A stretch of DNA of 64,000 nucleotides from UBA4675 sp964601265 (GTDB lineage: Bacteria > Bacillota > Clostridia > Christensenellales > Borkfalkiaceae): positions 1-64,000 of the forward strand of contig CAZRMT010000001.1 of NCBI GenBank assembly GCA_964601265.1, written 5' to 3'. The position numbers were made by a program, and so were the translations under genes. The stretch's first letter is position 1, and every line of letters starts with the position of its first letter. Shown in pieces: positions 51,422 through 60,838 of this stretch. The notes beneath the pieces are model-generated. The model ran no database searches and was not told the DNA's origin. It saw only the letters and a list, made by a program, of their open reading frames with translations.

Positions 51422-52340
51422 ACACGTATCCGTAATGCCCGAAGAGTGTATGCAGGCGCTTGAATTAAAAGAAAACGGCGTTTATTTTGACGGAACTTTA
51501 GGCGGAAGCGGACATTCTTATGAGATATTAAAAAGGACTTCTCCTTACGGAAGGCTTATTGCAACGGATTTAGATACGGTCGCAATAGAAAACGGGAAAG
51601 AAAAATTAAAAGAATTTGACGGAAGGTTTAAGCTTTTTAACAGAAATTTTAAGGATTTTAATTCCGTGCTTGATGAAGCAGGTGAAGAGTTAATAGACGG
51701 GGCTTTGTTGGATTTGGGTTTTTCAAGTAATCAACTAACGGAGCAAAGAGGTTTTTCTTATATGGAAAATCAACCGTTAGATATGAGAATGAATAAAGAT
51801 TCTCGATTAAATGCAAAAATTGTTTTGAATGAATATTCCGAGCAAAAGCTTACAGAAATTTTTTATAAATACGGTGAAGAAAAGTTTTCAAAAAATATAG
51901 CGAAAAACATTTGTCAATACAGAAAAGAAAAGGCGATAGAAACGACGTTTGAACTTGTGGATATTATAGAAAAAAGTATACCTAAAAGATTTCAGATGAA
52001 CGGACATCCCGCCAAAAAAGTTTTTCAAGCCGTAAGAATAGAGGTTAACGGAGAACTTGACGGGTTAGATAAAGCGATATTCGCTATTGTAAAAAGACTA
52101 AAGGTTGGCGGTAGAATAGCGGTAATAACTTTCCATTCTTTAGAAGATAGGATTGTTAAAAATGCTTTTTCGGAGCTGGAAAAGGATTGTGTTTGCGACA
52201 AGCGATTGCCTATTTGTGTTTGTGGGAAAAAGCGTGAAATTAAATTGATAAACAATAAGCCGATTACAGCAACTCAAGAAGAACTTGCTTGTAATTCGAG
52301 AGCAAAAAGCGCTAAATTAAGGATAGCACAAAAAATATAG
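51411..52340 (+). CDS. rsmH: 16S rRNA (cytosine-1402-N4)-methyltransferase
   Basis: A 309-residue SAM-dependent methyltransferase (MraW). HVSVMPEECMQAL at the start, DGTLGGSGHSYEIL as the SAM loop, ALLDLGFSSNQL and the C-terminal FHSLEDRIVK are all present. It overlaps mraZ by 11 bases. The conserved mraZ-rsmH-ftsL order begins here. Confidence 0.96.
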   Translation: MKYKHVSVMPEECMQALELKENGVYFDGTLGGSGHSYEILKRTSPYGRLIATDLDTVAIENGKEKLKEFDGRFKLFNRNFKDFNSVLDEAGEELIDGALLDLGFSSNQLTEQRGFSYMENQPLDMRMNKDSRLNAKIVLNEYSEQKLTEIFYKYGEEKFSKNIAKNICQYRKEKAIETTFELVDIIEKSIPKRFQMNGHPAKKVFQAVRIEVNGELDGLDKAIFAIVKRLKVGGRIAVITFHSLEDRIVKNAFSELEKDCVCDKRLPICVCGKKREIKLINNKPITATQEELACNSRAKSAKLRIAQKI

Positions 52341-52381
52341 ATTTGTGTTTTATGATAGAATAAAAAAAGGAGACGATAAAT

Positions 52382-52930
52382 ATGTATAGTTACAGTGATA
52401 ACGTTAATGACAGAGAAAATCAAGAAAGATTGAGATCTACCATTCGTTCGGGGTATGCTACCATGGAAAGACCCGAATACGACTATAATGCTCAAAACGA
52501 CGAAAAATCTTTTGAGGACGTATTGTATGCTCCTTATGAAGAAAATAATTCGTTTAATGCTAGCGTAGAAGAAAACGAAGATTTAAGACCGAGCGGAGAA
52601 ACGCTTTCTCATCGTGGAGAATACAAAAACGGATATTATAAAACTCAAAGTAAATTCGAGGCGGAAGCGGTATCCGAAAGGTACAAATTAACGACTTCGG
52701 GAAAGATTGTTATAGCTATTTACGTTTTTATCTTGGCTTTGGTTTTGTCGATAGTTGCGTTTAATGCAAAATATTTAAGAGGCGTTGACAATAAGATACA
52801 AAACACTCAACAAGAAGTTATAGAAATGGCCGAAGAAGTTGAAAAATGTAAACTTCAACTAGAAGACGTTAGTAGTGACGAAACTATTATAAAAACGGCT
52901 AAAGAAAAATTTAATATGATTGAAGCATAA
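52382..52930 (+). CDS. FtsL-like septum protein with long acidic cytoplasmic domain
   Basis: A 182-residue bitopic protein. An acidic, Tyr/Glu/Asn-rich N-terminal region of about 105 residues is followed by one membrane helix (about 108-127) and a coiled-coil segment (about 135-165). A short KTAKEKFNM segment, as in the FtsL/DivIC family, ends it. FtsL would join DivIB and DivIC to activate FtsW and the division transpeptidase. Identity is inferred mostly from its position between rsmH and the penicillin-binding protein; the cytoplasmic part is much longer than the usual 30-50 residues. AAAGGAG precedes the ATG. Confidence 0.75.
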   Translation: MYSYSDNVNDRENQERLRSTIRSGYATMERPEYDYNAQNDEKSFEDVLYAPYEENNSFNASVEENEDLRPSGETLSHRGEYKNGYYKTQSKFEAEAVSERYKLTTSGKIVIAIYVFILALVLSIVAFNAKYLRGVDNKIQNTQQEVIEMAEEVEKCKLQLEDVSSDETIIKTAKEKFNMIEA

Positions 52931-52964
52931 GGAGTAATATATAAAAACTCAATATTCATTATCA

Positions 52965-54677
52965 ATGGTACGAAAGAGGTTATTTGCGTTTGTTTGCGCA
53001 ATAACCTTTATTTTTTTGGTTATTTTTGCAAGATTGTTTGTGGTTCAGGTGGTTGAAGGAAAGAATTTGCAAGCAAAAGCTATCGACCAGTGGACGAGAG
53101 AGCTTCCCGTTATAGCAAAACGTGGAGATATAACAGACTGTAACGGCGTTGTTTTGGCGTCCTCATCAGGGACTTATTCGGTTTACGGTAGAGTAAGGGC
53201 TATAACGGATAAAATCTCTACTGCAAAAGTTGTTTCTCAAGTTTTGGGTATGGACGAAAACTTTTTACTAAAAAAGTTTAACTCAAACGTATCCGAAGTT
53301 ACCGTTAAAGTTAATTGTAGTAAAGAGGAGATACAAAAACTAAAAGAGTATAGTTTAGACGGAATATATTTTTCTGTATGTAATAAAAGAGATTATCCGT
53401 TTAATAATTCGCTATGCCAAATTTTGGGGTATACGACTAACGACGGAAGCGGACAAAGCGGTATAGAGGCGTATTATGATAAATATTTAAAAGGTATAAA
53501 CGGAGAAATACTGTATGAATCCGACTTGGTCGGAGTAGATATTAGCGGAAAAAATCCTTATTACGTTAAGGCGACCGACGGGTTGAATTTGCAATTGACA
53601 ATCGATTATGAAATTCAGTCGGTTTGTGATGCGGTAATGGACGAGGCTGTAGCAAAATATACGCCTAAAAGCGCTTCCGTAATAGTTATAGATCCTAATA
53701 ACGGCGAAATACTCGGGGTGTCTACAAAGCCCGATTTTTCGTTAAACGAAGTGCCGAGAGAAGATTTAGATAGTTTAAATAAGCTAAGTAGAAGTACTTT
53801 AATAGTTGATAGTTACGAGCCGGGGTCGACTTTTAAAATAATAACGAGCGCTATAAACGTTGAGGAATATTTAAAGGGTAATCCGAGAGCGTTTTCGACG
53901 ACGCATATATTTAGCAGTTCACGGTTTAGGTATGTTGGCGGAACGAAAATTAAATGTTGGTCAACTCACGCAAACGGAAAACATTCTAACGAAAATCTTT
54001 CGGATGCATTAAATAATAGTTGTAATCCGATTTTTGTCGATATAGCGTTATCGCTCGGTAAAAAAACTTTTTACGAGTATCTTGAAAAATTCAATTTCGG
54101 TTCCGTGACGGGGATTGATTATTCGGGCGAAGCGATAGGAATGTTGGTGCCTGAAAGTGCGGTGACCGATAACGACCTTGCAAGAATAGGTTTCGGGCAA
54201 ACTATTGCCGTTACGCCGATTCAACTTGTTTCTGCCGTTGCTTCTATTGTAAACGGCGGTAAATATTATACGCCACATTTGGTAAAAAGCGTTTATAGTG
54301 AAGACGGAAAGATAAATGAAAGTTTTAACGTAAAAGTAAACGGCGTTACCGTTAGTGATAAAACCTCAAAAATAATTAACGGCTATTTAGAGGATGTCGT
54401 AACTAAAGGGAGCGGAAAGAATGCGTATATAGAAGGCTATAAGGTTGCAGGTAAGACAGGTACGGCGCAAAAATATGAAAACGGATTTATAGCTCAGGGT
54501 AAATACGTTATGTCGTTTATCGGATATTTTCCTTCCGATTCGCCCAAATATTTAGCTCTTGTTATAGTTGACGAGCCTGTGGGCGGAACGTATGGTTCAA
54601 CCGTTTCCGCACCTTTATGCAAAGAAATATTTCAAAAAATAATTGAATTAAAAAATATAAATCCATATTCGGAGTAG
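52965..54677 (+). CDS. Division-type penicillin-binding protein 2 (transpeptidase)
   Basis: A 570-residue class B PBP that cross-links septal peptidoglycan with FtsW. One N-terminal membrane helix (about 5-28), a pedestal domain, then the transpeptidase with Ser288 and Lys291 in PGSTFK, the SxN-type NNSCN and the KTGT motif at 497-500. There is no PASTA domain, unlike SpoVD and some PBP2x. The first ATG is at 52965 but its Shine-Dalgarno (AAGGAG, 52929-52934) is 30 bases away. An in-frame ATA at 52941 is six bases from that site and would add eight residues. The true start is uncertain. No other in-frame ATG, GTG or TTG lies between. Confidence 0.93.
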   Translation: MVRKRLFAFVCAITFIFLVIFARLFVVQVVEGKNLQAKAIDQWTRELPVIAKRGDITDCNGVVLASSSGTYSVYGRVRAITDKISTAKVVSQVLGMDENFLLKKFNSNVSEVTVKVNCSKEEIQKLKEYSLDGIYFSVCNKRDYPFNNSLCQILGYTTNDGSGQSGIEAYYDKYLKGINGEILYESDLVGVDISGKNPYYVKATDGLNLQLTIDYEIQSVCDAVMDEAVAKYTPKSASVIVIDPNNGEILGVSTKPDFSLNEVPREDLDSLNKLSRSTLIVDSYEPGSTFKIITSAINVEEYLKGNPRAFSTTHIFSSSRFRYVGGTKIKCWSTHANGKHSNENLSDALNNSCNPIFVDIALSLGKKTFYEYLEKFNFGSVTGIDYSGEAIGMLVPESAVTDNDLARIGFGQTIAVTPIQLVSAVASIVNGGKYYTPHLVKSVYSEDGKINESFNVKVNGVTVSDKTSKIINGYLEDVVTKGSGKNAYIEGYKVAGKTGTAQKYENGFIAQGKYVMSFIGYFPSDSPKYLALVIVDEPVGGTYGSTVSAPLCKEIFQKIIELKNINPYSE

Positions 54678-54679
54678 TT

Positions 54680-56095
54680 ATGAAATTAAGTGTTTTGGTA
54701 AATAATATAGAATGTACGATTATAGGAAAAGACGTGGAAATTACTAGCGTTACTTTCGATTGTAAAAAAGTGAAAGAAAAAACCTTATTTGTTTCATTAA
54801 AGCCGAATAGCGGTGAAATAGGGTATGCTATAAAATACGGGGCGACGGCTATAGTAAGTAAAGAACAAGTTCACGGAGTAACAAGCGTTATTGTAGGCGA
54901 CGAAAGAAAGGCGTTATCTTATATATGCGCTTCTTTCTACGGGTATAAAAAAAACAAAATAAATATTATCGGAGTAATTGGAACTAACGGAAAAACTTCA
55001 ACTGCAACTATGCTTGCCGAAATGTTAAAGAAATCGGGTAAAAAGGTCGGTACAATTTGCACGGGGAAAGCAATTATCGGCAATGAAGAGTATGAGACGG
55101 GTATGACGACGCCCGACCCGACGGAGCTGTTTTATCTTATAGGTAAAATGATTGCAAAAAATATAAAATATTGTGTTATGGAAGTGTCTGCACACGCAAT
55201 TTTTTTCAAAAAAACGGACGCAATTCAGTTTTCCTATTTAATTTTTACAAATTGTACTCAAGACCATTTAGATTTTTTTAAAACGTTTGAACGTTATAAA
55301 GAGGTAAAAAAAAGCTACTTTACAACTCATGCGCAAAAATATATCGTTAATTCGGACGATAAAACAGGGGTTGAAATATTGCAAGAACGTGAGGCGTTAA
55401 CTTACGGAATGGAAAATCCTTCCGACGTTTTTGCAATTGATTTAAAACAAGAGTTTGGAACCACGAGTTTTGTTTTGAATTTATTCGACGAGATAGAGAG
55501 AATAAAACTAAACTGTGTAGGGAAGTTTAACGTATACAATTTTTTAGGTGCTTCAACGACAGCTTATTGTTTGGGGGTAAAAATCGAAACAATAAAACGC
55601 TATGCCGAAGAAATGCAAGGCGTAAAAGGCAGGTGTGAATTTATAGGAGAGTATAACGGTGGGAAAATTTATATAGATTACGCACATACTCCCGACGGAT
55701 TGGAGAAACTAATCGGAGCATTTAAAACGGACGCTGTAGGTAAAGTTTTATGTCTTTTCGGGTGCGGGGGAAATAGGGATAGCGATAAAAGACCTAAAAT
55801 GGGTAAAATAGCGGGGGAAAGAGCGGATTTTTCAATAATAACAAGCGATAATCCGAGATATGAGGAACCTTGTAAAATAATAAGCGATATAGAAAAGGGA
55901 ATAAGGCAAACAAAAGGAAGATACATAACCATACAAAATCGCAGTGACGCAATTGACTATGCGATTAAGCTTTTGCAAAAAGACGATATATTGCTTATTG
56001 CCGGTAAAGGCGACGAACGCTATCAAGAGATAATGGGGACAAAACACGAGTATTCTGATAGAGAGGTTATAAAAAACGTTTTAAATTTTTTATAG
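54680..56095 (+). CDS. murE: UDP-MurNAc-tripeptide synthetase
   Basis: A 471-residue Mur ligase adding the third amino acid to the peptidoglycan stem. The ATP loop GTNGKTST is at 101-108, the carbamylated-lysine region near 210, and the substrate motif DNPR at 390-393. DNPR selects meso-diaminopimelate, so this organism probably has DAP-type peptidoglycan. GGAG precedes the ATG. murF, which usually follows, is absent. Confidence 0.96.
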   Translation: MKLSVLVNNIECTIIGKDVEITSVTFDCKKVKEKTLFVSLKPNSGEIGYAIKYGATAIVSKEQVHGVTSVIVGDERKALSYICASFYGYKKNKINIIGVIGTNGKTSTATMLAEMLKKSGKKVGTICTGKAIIGNEEYETGMTTPDPTELFYLIGKMIAKNIKYCVMEVSAHAIFFKKTDAIQFSYLIFTNCTQDHLDFFKTFERYKEVKKSYFTTHAQKYIVNSDDKTGVEILQEREALTYGMENPSDVFAIDLKQEFGTTSFVLNLFDEIERIKLNCVGKFNVYNFLGASTTAYCLGVKIETIKRYAEEMQGVKGRCEFIGEYNGGKIYIDYAHTPDGLEKLIGAFKTDAVGKVLCLFGCGGNRDSDKRPKMGKIAGERADFSIITSDNPRYEEPCKIISDIEKGIRQTKGRYITIQNRSDAIDYAIKLLQKDDILLIAGKGDERYQEIMGTKHEYSDREVIKNVLNFL

Positions 56096-56098
56096 AAA

Positions 56099-57085
56099 AT
56101 GTTTAAAAGATATATATTAATTTTTTTAATAACGTATATAGTTGTGATTTTGTTTGCGTTTATCGTTATTCCGTTATTAAAAAAAATAAAGGCACAGCAA
56201 CAAATTTTAAGCTATGTAAAAGAACATTCTTCAAAAAATGGTACGCCGACTATGGGTGGACTGTTTTTTATAATGCCGTTTTTGATTATTTCTCTTTTAA
56301 GTTTTAAAAACAGTAAAAGAATAGCCGTTTTAGCGGTTATTATTACTTTTGCTTATATGACGGTTGGTTTTTTAGATGATTATATCAAGATTAAGAATAA
56401 AAGAAATTTAGGCTTAAAGGTATACCAAAAGATTGTTTTTCAACTTTCCATTGCCGTGGTTACGGCACTTTTCTGCTATAAAATAGGTTTAACAAAAATA
56501 AATATTCCGTTTACGCGAAAAAGTATAGATTTAAAATATTGGTCTATTCCGCTTATAATAATTGTTTTTTTAGCCACTACAAATACTGTTAATCTAACTG
56601 ACGGATTGGACGGATTGGCGGGAGTAAGTTCACTTGTTTATCTTGCGTTTATGTTTGTTTTATGTTTGTTGCAAAGAAAAGGAGCTTCTTTTTTTGTTAA
56701 TTCTACGGAATATGAAAATCTTTTAACAAGTATTGTTGTAATGATTTCTTGCATATCTGCTTTTTTGTTGTTTAATACGTTTAAAGCAAGCGTTTTTATG
56801 GGGGATACTGGGTCTTTGGCGCTTGGCGGTTTTATCGCTTGCATTAGCATATTTACGAATAACGCCTTATATATTTTAATTATAGGTATAGTGTTTGTTT
56901 TTAGCGGATTGTCGGTTATACTTCAAGTTGTTTTTTTCAAGATTACAAAAGGGAAAAGAATTTTTTTAATGGCGCCTTTTCATCATCATTTACAACATAA
57001 AGGGTTAAGCGAAAGTAAAATAGTTGCTATTTATAGTGCAGTAACTTTTATAATGGGTTTAATAAGCATATTTAATTATGTTTAA
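56099..57085 (+). CDS. mraY: Phospho-N-acetylmuramoyl-pentapeptide transferase
   Basis: A 328-residue polytopic enzyme that forms lipid I from UDP-MurNAc-pentapeptide and undecaprenyl phosphate. GTPTMGGLFF (about 43-52), LDDYIKIKNKRNLGL with the Asp pair, TVNLTDGLDGLAG, and the C-terminal PFHHHLQHKG are all intact. The Shine-Dalgarno is weak; the start is four bases after murE ends, suggesting coupling. Confidence 0.96.
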   Translation: MFKRYILIFLITYIVVILFAFIVIPLLKKIKAQQQILSYVKEHSSKNGTPTMGGLFFIMPFLIISLLSFKNSKRIAVLAVIITFAYMTVGFLDDYIKIKNKRNLGLKVYQKIVFQLSIAVVTALFCYKIGLTKINIPFTRKSIDLKYWSIPLIIIVFLATTNTVNLTDGLDGLAGVSSLVYLAFMFVLCLLQRKGASFFVNSTEYENLLTSIVVMISCISAFLLFNTFKASVFMGDTGSLALGGFIACISIFTNNALYILIIGIVFVFSGLSVILQVVFFKITKGKRIFLMAPFHHHLQHKGLSESKIVAIYSAVTFIMGLISIFNYV

Positions 57086-57093
57086 GGAGATAA

Positions 57094-58431
57094 ATGTATT
57101 TTAAAAAAGAAGTTTTTTTAATATTGGGACTTATGAAAAGCGGACTGTCTTGCGGGAAACTCTTATTATCAAGAGGAGCAAAATGTTATTTTTATGAAAA
57201 CAACGTTTTCGTTCGAGAAAAAAATAGAGAAAGTGTTGAGGGCTTGGGCGGAATTATAGTGGACGACGAAAGGATTAACGACGTTTTAAACGAAATAACG
57301 GTTTTGGTTTTAAGCCCGGGTTTTCCTATTGATAATGCAATTTCTAAAAAGGCAAGAGATAAAGGCGTAAGAATTACGGGTGAGTTGGAATTAGGGTGCG
57401 ATTGTTTAAATTGCGTTATTGTCGCCATTACGGGAACAAACGGTAAAACTACGACGACTTATCTTGTAAACGAGTTATTAAAGAATTACGGAATAAAAAG
57501 CGAGGCTGTGGGCAACGTAGGTACGCCCGTAACATCGTTGGTTGGAAAAGATAGGTACGACGACGTTGCCGTAACGGAAGTGTCGAGTTTTCAGCTTGAA
57601 ACCTGTAATAAAATCGTTCCTCATATTGCGGTTATTTTAAATATAACGCCCGACCATTTGGAAAGACACTACACGTTTGAAAACTACGTCTATATGAAAT
57701 CGAAATTAATTCAGAATATGAGAGAAAGCGAGTACGTGGTGTTAAATTATGACGACGAAAACGTAAGAGAATTAAAAAACAAAACGAGAGCCAAGGTTTT
57801 ATATTTTTCTTTAACGGAAAGAACGAATGCAACGTACATATTTGAAGATAAGATTTATTATAAAGAAGAGTTTATAGCGGAAAAATCTGATTTATTGTTA
57901 AAAGGCGAACATAATATTTCAAACGTTTTGGCTTCGATTTGCGTTGCAAAACTAATGGGTGTGGATAATGGAACCATAAAAAGGACGTTAAATTCTTTTA
58001 AAGGGGCAAAACATAGAATTGAATTCGTTGCTAGCGTCAATGACGTTGATTTTTATAACGACTCCAAATCGACCAATCCCGATTCAACTATTAAAGCTGT
58101 TGAAACGATGGAAAAGCCGACCCTTCTTTTGTTGGGAGGAAAAGACAAAAATTTAGATTATTCTTATATGATGGAAAGAATATCGCCAAAAATTAAAAGT
58201 TTATATTTATACGGTGAAACAAGGTATAAAATTTATGATAATGCAAAGAAAATAGGGGTTAAAAACATTTCTATAGCTACCAATATGGAATCGGCGGTAA
58301 AATTAGCGTATAATGACGCAGAAAAGGGAGATTGTATATTATTAAGTCCTGCGTGTAGTAGTTTTGACGAGTTTAACGGTTACGAAGAGCGTGGTGAAAA
58401 ATTTATCGGAATAGTTCAATGTGTCCGTTAA
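57094..58431 (+). CDS. murD: UDP-MurNAc-L-alanine:D-glutamate ligase
   Basis: A 445-residue Mur ligase adding D-glutamate, the product of MurI in this same cluster. The N-terminal LILGLMKSGLSCGKLLL binds UDP, the ATP loop is ITGTNGKTTTTY (about 111-122), NITPDHLERH follows, and the C-terminal domain has NDSKSTNPDST. AAGGAG precedes the ATG. Its end overlaps ftsW by 13 bases. Confidence 0.96.
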   Translation: MYFKKEVFLILGLMKSGLSCGKLLLSRGAKCYFYENNVFVREKNRESVEGLGGIIVDDERINDVLNEITVLVLSPGFPIDNAISKKARDKGVRITGELELGCDCLNCVIVAITGTNGKTTTTYLVNELLKNYGIKSEAVGNVGTPVTSLVGKDRYDDVAVTEVSSFQLETCNKIVPHIAVILNITPDHLERHYTFENYVYMKSKLIQNMRESEYVVLNYDDENVRELKNKTRAKVLYFSLTERTNATYIFEDKIYYKEEFIAEKSDLLLKGEHNISNVLASICVAKLMGVDNGTIKRTLNSFKGAKHRIEFVASVNDVDFYNDSKSTNPDSTIKAVETMEKPTLLLLGGKDKNLDYSYMMERISPKIKSLYLYGETRYKIYDNAKKIGVKNISIATNMESAVKLAYNDAEKGDCILLSPACSSFDEFNGYEERGEKFIGIVQCVR

Positions 58432-59537
58432 ACAAAAAAAGAAAAGGGGATAAATGGTTACTCGTTTTAGTAATAGCGGTTGCGCTTTTTGGCGTGTTGA
58501 TGATTTATTCTGCAAGTAGGTATACTGCGGAAAAAGATTTAAATAATAAATTTTATTATGCCGGTAAACAATTAATCGGATTTTTTGTCGGACTTGCCGT
58601 TATGATTTTTACGTCGATATTTGACTGTAAAAAATATATGAAAGTATATATCGTATTTTTAATTGTGTCCATAATAGCTTTGATTTTGGTTTTTATCCCT
58701 AAAGTGGGGCAAGAAAGCTATGGTGCAAAAAGATGGATAAAACTCGGCAGTTTAACTATTCAACCGTCAGAACTGGCAAAATTCTCGTTCGTTTTATTTA
58801 CGGCAACATATTTCGGGGATAAACCGCAAAGAGCAACTTCATTTTTAGGCGTTCTGCCGATTTTGTCTGTAGGCGGTGTTTTTTGTTTGCTTATAATGTT
58901 AGAGCCGAACATGTCTATTACCGTGTGTTTTGCGCTGTTAATAATAACGATGATTTACCTTGCCGGAATGAAAAAAAAGTTTTTTATTTTTATTGCCATT
59001 CTTTTAATTTTACTTATTCCTTTATTGATTATAGCCGAGCCGTACAGAATGAAAAGGTTAAGCGCTTTTATAAATCCTTGGAAAAACCCTAAGGGGGAAG
59101 GCTATCAACTTATTCAGTCGTTATACGCTTTGGGTTCGGGCGGTTGGTTTGGCGTAGGACTTTTTAATTCAAGACAAAAGTACAAGTTTCTTCCTTTTTC
59201 GGAAAGTGATTTTATACTTTCCGTTATAGGTGAGGAGTTTGGATTTATTGGTGTAGTTTTATTGTATATCATTCTTTTTATAATTATCATAAAAGGTGTA
59301 AAAATTGCAGGTAAAAGCAAGGATTTTTATAGCTTTTTATTGTCGTCGGGAATTGTCTGTGTGTTCTTTATTCAGGTGGTTGTAAACGCATTAGTCGTTA
59401 CGGGAAGTATTCCTCCTACGGGACTTCCGTTACCGCTTATTAGTTGTGGTAATACTTCTTTAATAGTTTTTATGGGAGCGTTTGGGGTGCTTTATAATTT
59501 GTCGAAAAAAAACGACGAATTAACTATTTACTTCTAG
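58419..59537 (+). CDS. ftsW: Lipid II polymerase FtsW (SEDS family)
   Basis: A 372-residue protein with about ten membrane helices. FtsW polymerises lipid II at the septum together with the class B PBP. Landmarks: LMIYSASRY in helix 1, GSLTIQPSELAKF, LMLEPNMS with the Asp/Glu-type pair, and the closing TGLPLPLISCGNTSLIVFMGAFG. The start at 58419 lies within the murD end and has only a weak ribosome site. murG and murC, often next, are not here. Confidence 0.94.
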   Translation: MCPLNKKRKGDKWLLVLVIAVALFGVLMIYSASRYTAEKDLNNKFYYAGKQLIGFFVGLAVMIFTSIFDCKKYMKVYIVFLIVSIIALILVFIPKVGQESYGAKRWIKLGSLTIQPSELAKFSFVLFTATYFGDKPQRATSFLGVLPILSVGGVFCLLIMLEPNMSITVCFALLIITMIYLAGMKKKFFIFIAILLILLIPLLIIAEPYRMKRLSAFINPWKNPKGEGYQLIQSLYALGSGGWFGVGLFNSRQKYKFLPFSESDFILSVIGEEFGFIGVVLLYIILFIIIIKGVKIAGKSKDFYSFLLSSGIVCVFFIQVVVNALVVTGSIPPTGLPLPLISCGNTSLIVFMGAFGVLYNLSKKNDELTIYF

Positions 59538-59568
59538 AGTTCATAAAATGAATTATAGGAAAAAATTA

Positions 59569-60822
59569 ATGTCGAAATTTATAATACACGGCGGGGAAAA
59601 ATTATACGGAAAAATTGATATTCAAAGCGCTAAAAACAGTGTTGTTTCGCTAATAGGAGCATCTATTTTGTATAACGGCGATATTGTTTTAAAGAAAGTT
59701 AGGCAAATATCCGACGTGACAAATATGTGCAGAATATTGAAAAAATGCGGTGCAAAATATTACTTTAAAGAGGGGAACTTGTGTTTAAACTGTTCCTCGC
59801 TTTATTCGTATATACCCGACGCATTTTTGTCGAGAAAAATAAGAGCTTCTTTTTTTATGACGGGTGCGTTACTTTCTAGGTTTAAAAAAGCAGAAATGGC
59901 TTTTCCGGGCGGGTGTAAAATCGGAGCCAGACCCATAAATATTCATTTGCAAGGTTTAAAAAGTCTTGGAGTAAAAATAAAAATCGAAAATTCAAAAATT
60001 TATTTTGACGGAAGCGAAATGCGTTCTGCAGTTATCGAGTTACCTTATCCGAGTGTCGGCGCTACCGTAAATCTTATTACAGCCAGTGTTTTTTTAGACG
60101 GAGAAACGATAATTAAAAACGTTGCAAGAGAACCTGAAATAGTAGATTTGCAAAACTTTTTAAATCTAATGGGGTTTAAAGTACGTGGTGCAGGCAAAAA
60201 CGAGATAATCGTAACGGGAGTAAAAAAGATTAAATCGGAAAACGTATGTTTTTTGCCTGTTGAAGACAGAATTGAAATAGGAACTTATCTAATGGCAACG
60301 CTTTCTTGTGGTGGCGAGATTGAAATTAACAATATAAATATAAAAAATATTTATTCTTTATATGAAAAAATTTACGAAAACAATTGCAAAATGCTTATAG
60401 AAAATGGTAAAATGATTGTAACTGTGGGGGAAAGTGGAAAATCGTTGGGTGAAATTAGCACCGGTCCCTTTCCTGCTTTTCCTACCGATTTACAAGCACC
60501 GCTTTGTTCTTATGCTTGTTCGTTGAACGGGTCGACTATTATTAACGAAAGTGTTTTTGAAAAAAGATTTTCGCACGTTGACGAGTTGATAAAAATGGGG
60601 GCAAAAATAAAAAAAGACGAGAGGCGAGTTATTATCTCCGGAAGCGAGTTAAACGGGGCAAAGGTGCGTGTTAGCGATTTAAGAGCAGGGGCAGGCTTAG
60701 TCATTGCGGGACTAATTGCTAACGGAACGACTGAAGTTGACGACGTTGAGATTATTGACAGAGGTTATTTCGAAATGGAAAAAGTATTGTCGTCGTTAGG
60801 CGCTTCGGTTTGTAGAGTTTGA
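59569..60822 (+). CDS. murA: UDP-N-acetylglucosamine 1-carboxyvinyltransferase
   Basis: A 417-residue enzyme catalysing the first committed step of peptidoglycan synthesis, transfer of enolpyruvate to UDP-GlcNAc. The active-site Cys116 lies in PGGCKIGARP, the equivalent of E. coli Cys115 and target of fosfomycin. SAKNSVV near 19-25 supplies the Lys-Asn pair, and FPTDLQAPL is conserved. The ATG at 59569 was chosen over 59548 because AGGA lies eight bases before it and the length then equals the family norm. Position between ftsW and divIB is a clostridial arrangement. Confidence 0.95.
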   Translation: MSKFIIHGGEKLYGKIDIQSAKNSVVSLIGASILYNGDIVLKKVRQISDVTNMCRILKKCGAKYYFKEGNLCLNCSSLYSYIPDAFLSRKIRASFFMTGALLSRFKKAEMAFPGGCKIGARPINIHLQGLKSLGVKIKIENSKIYFDGSEMRSAVIELPYPSVGATVNLITASVFLDGETIIKNVAREPEIVDLQNFLNLMGFKVRGAGKNEIIVTGVKKIKSENVCFLPVEDRIEIGTYLMATLSCGGEIEINNINIKNIYSLYEKIYENNCKMLIENGKMIVTVGESGKSLGEISTGPFPAFPTDLQAPLCSYACSLNGSTIINESVFEKRFSHVDELIKMGAKIKKDERRVIISGSELNGAKVRVSDLRAGAGLVIAGLIANGTTEVDDVEIIDRGYFEMEKVLSSLGASVCRV

Positions 60823-60838
60823 TTTTAGGAGAAGTTTT

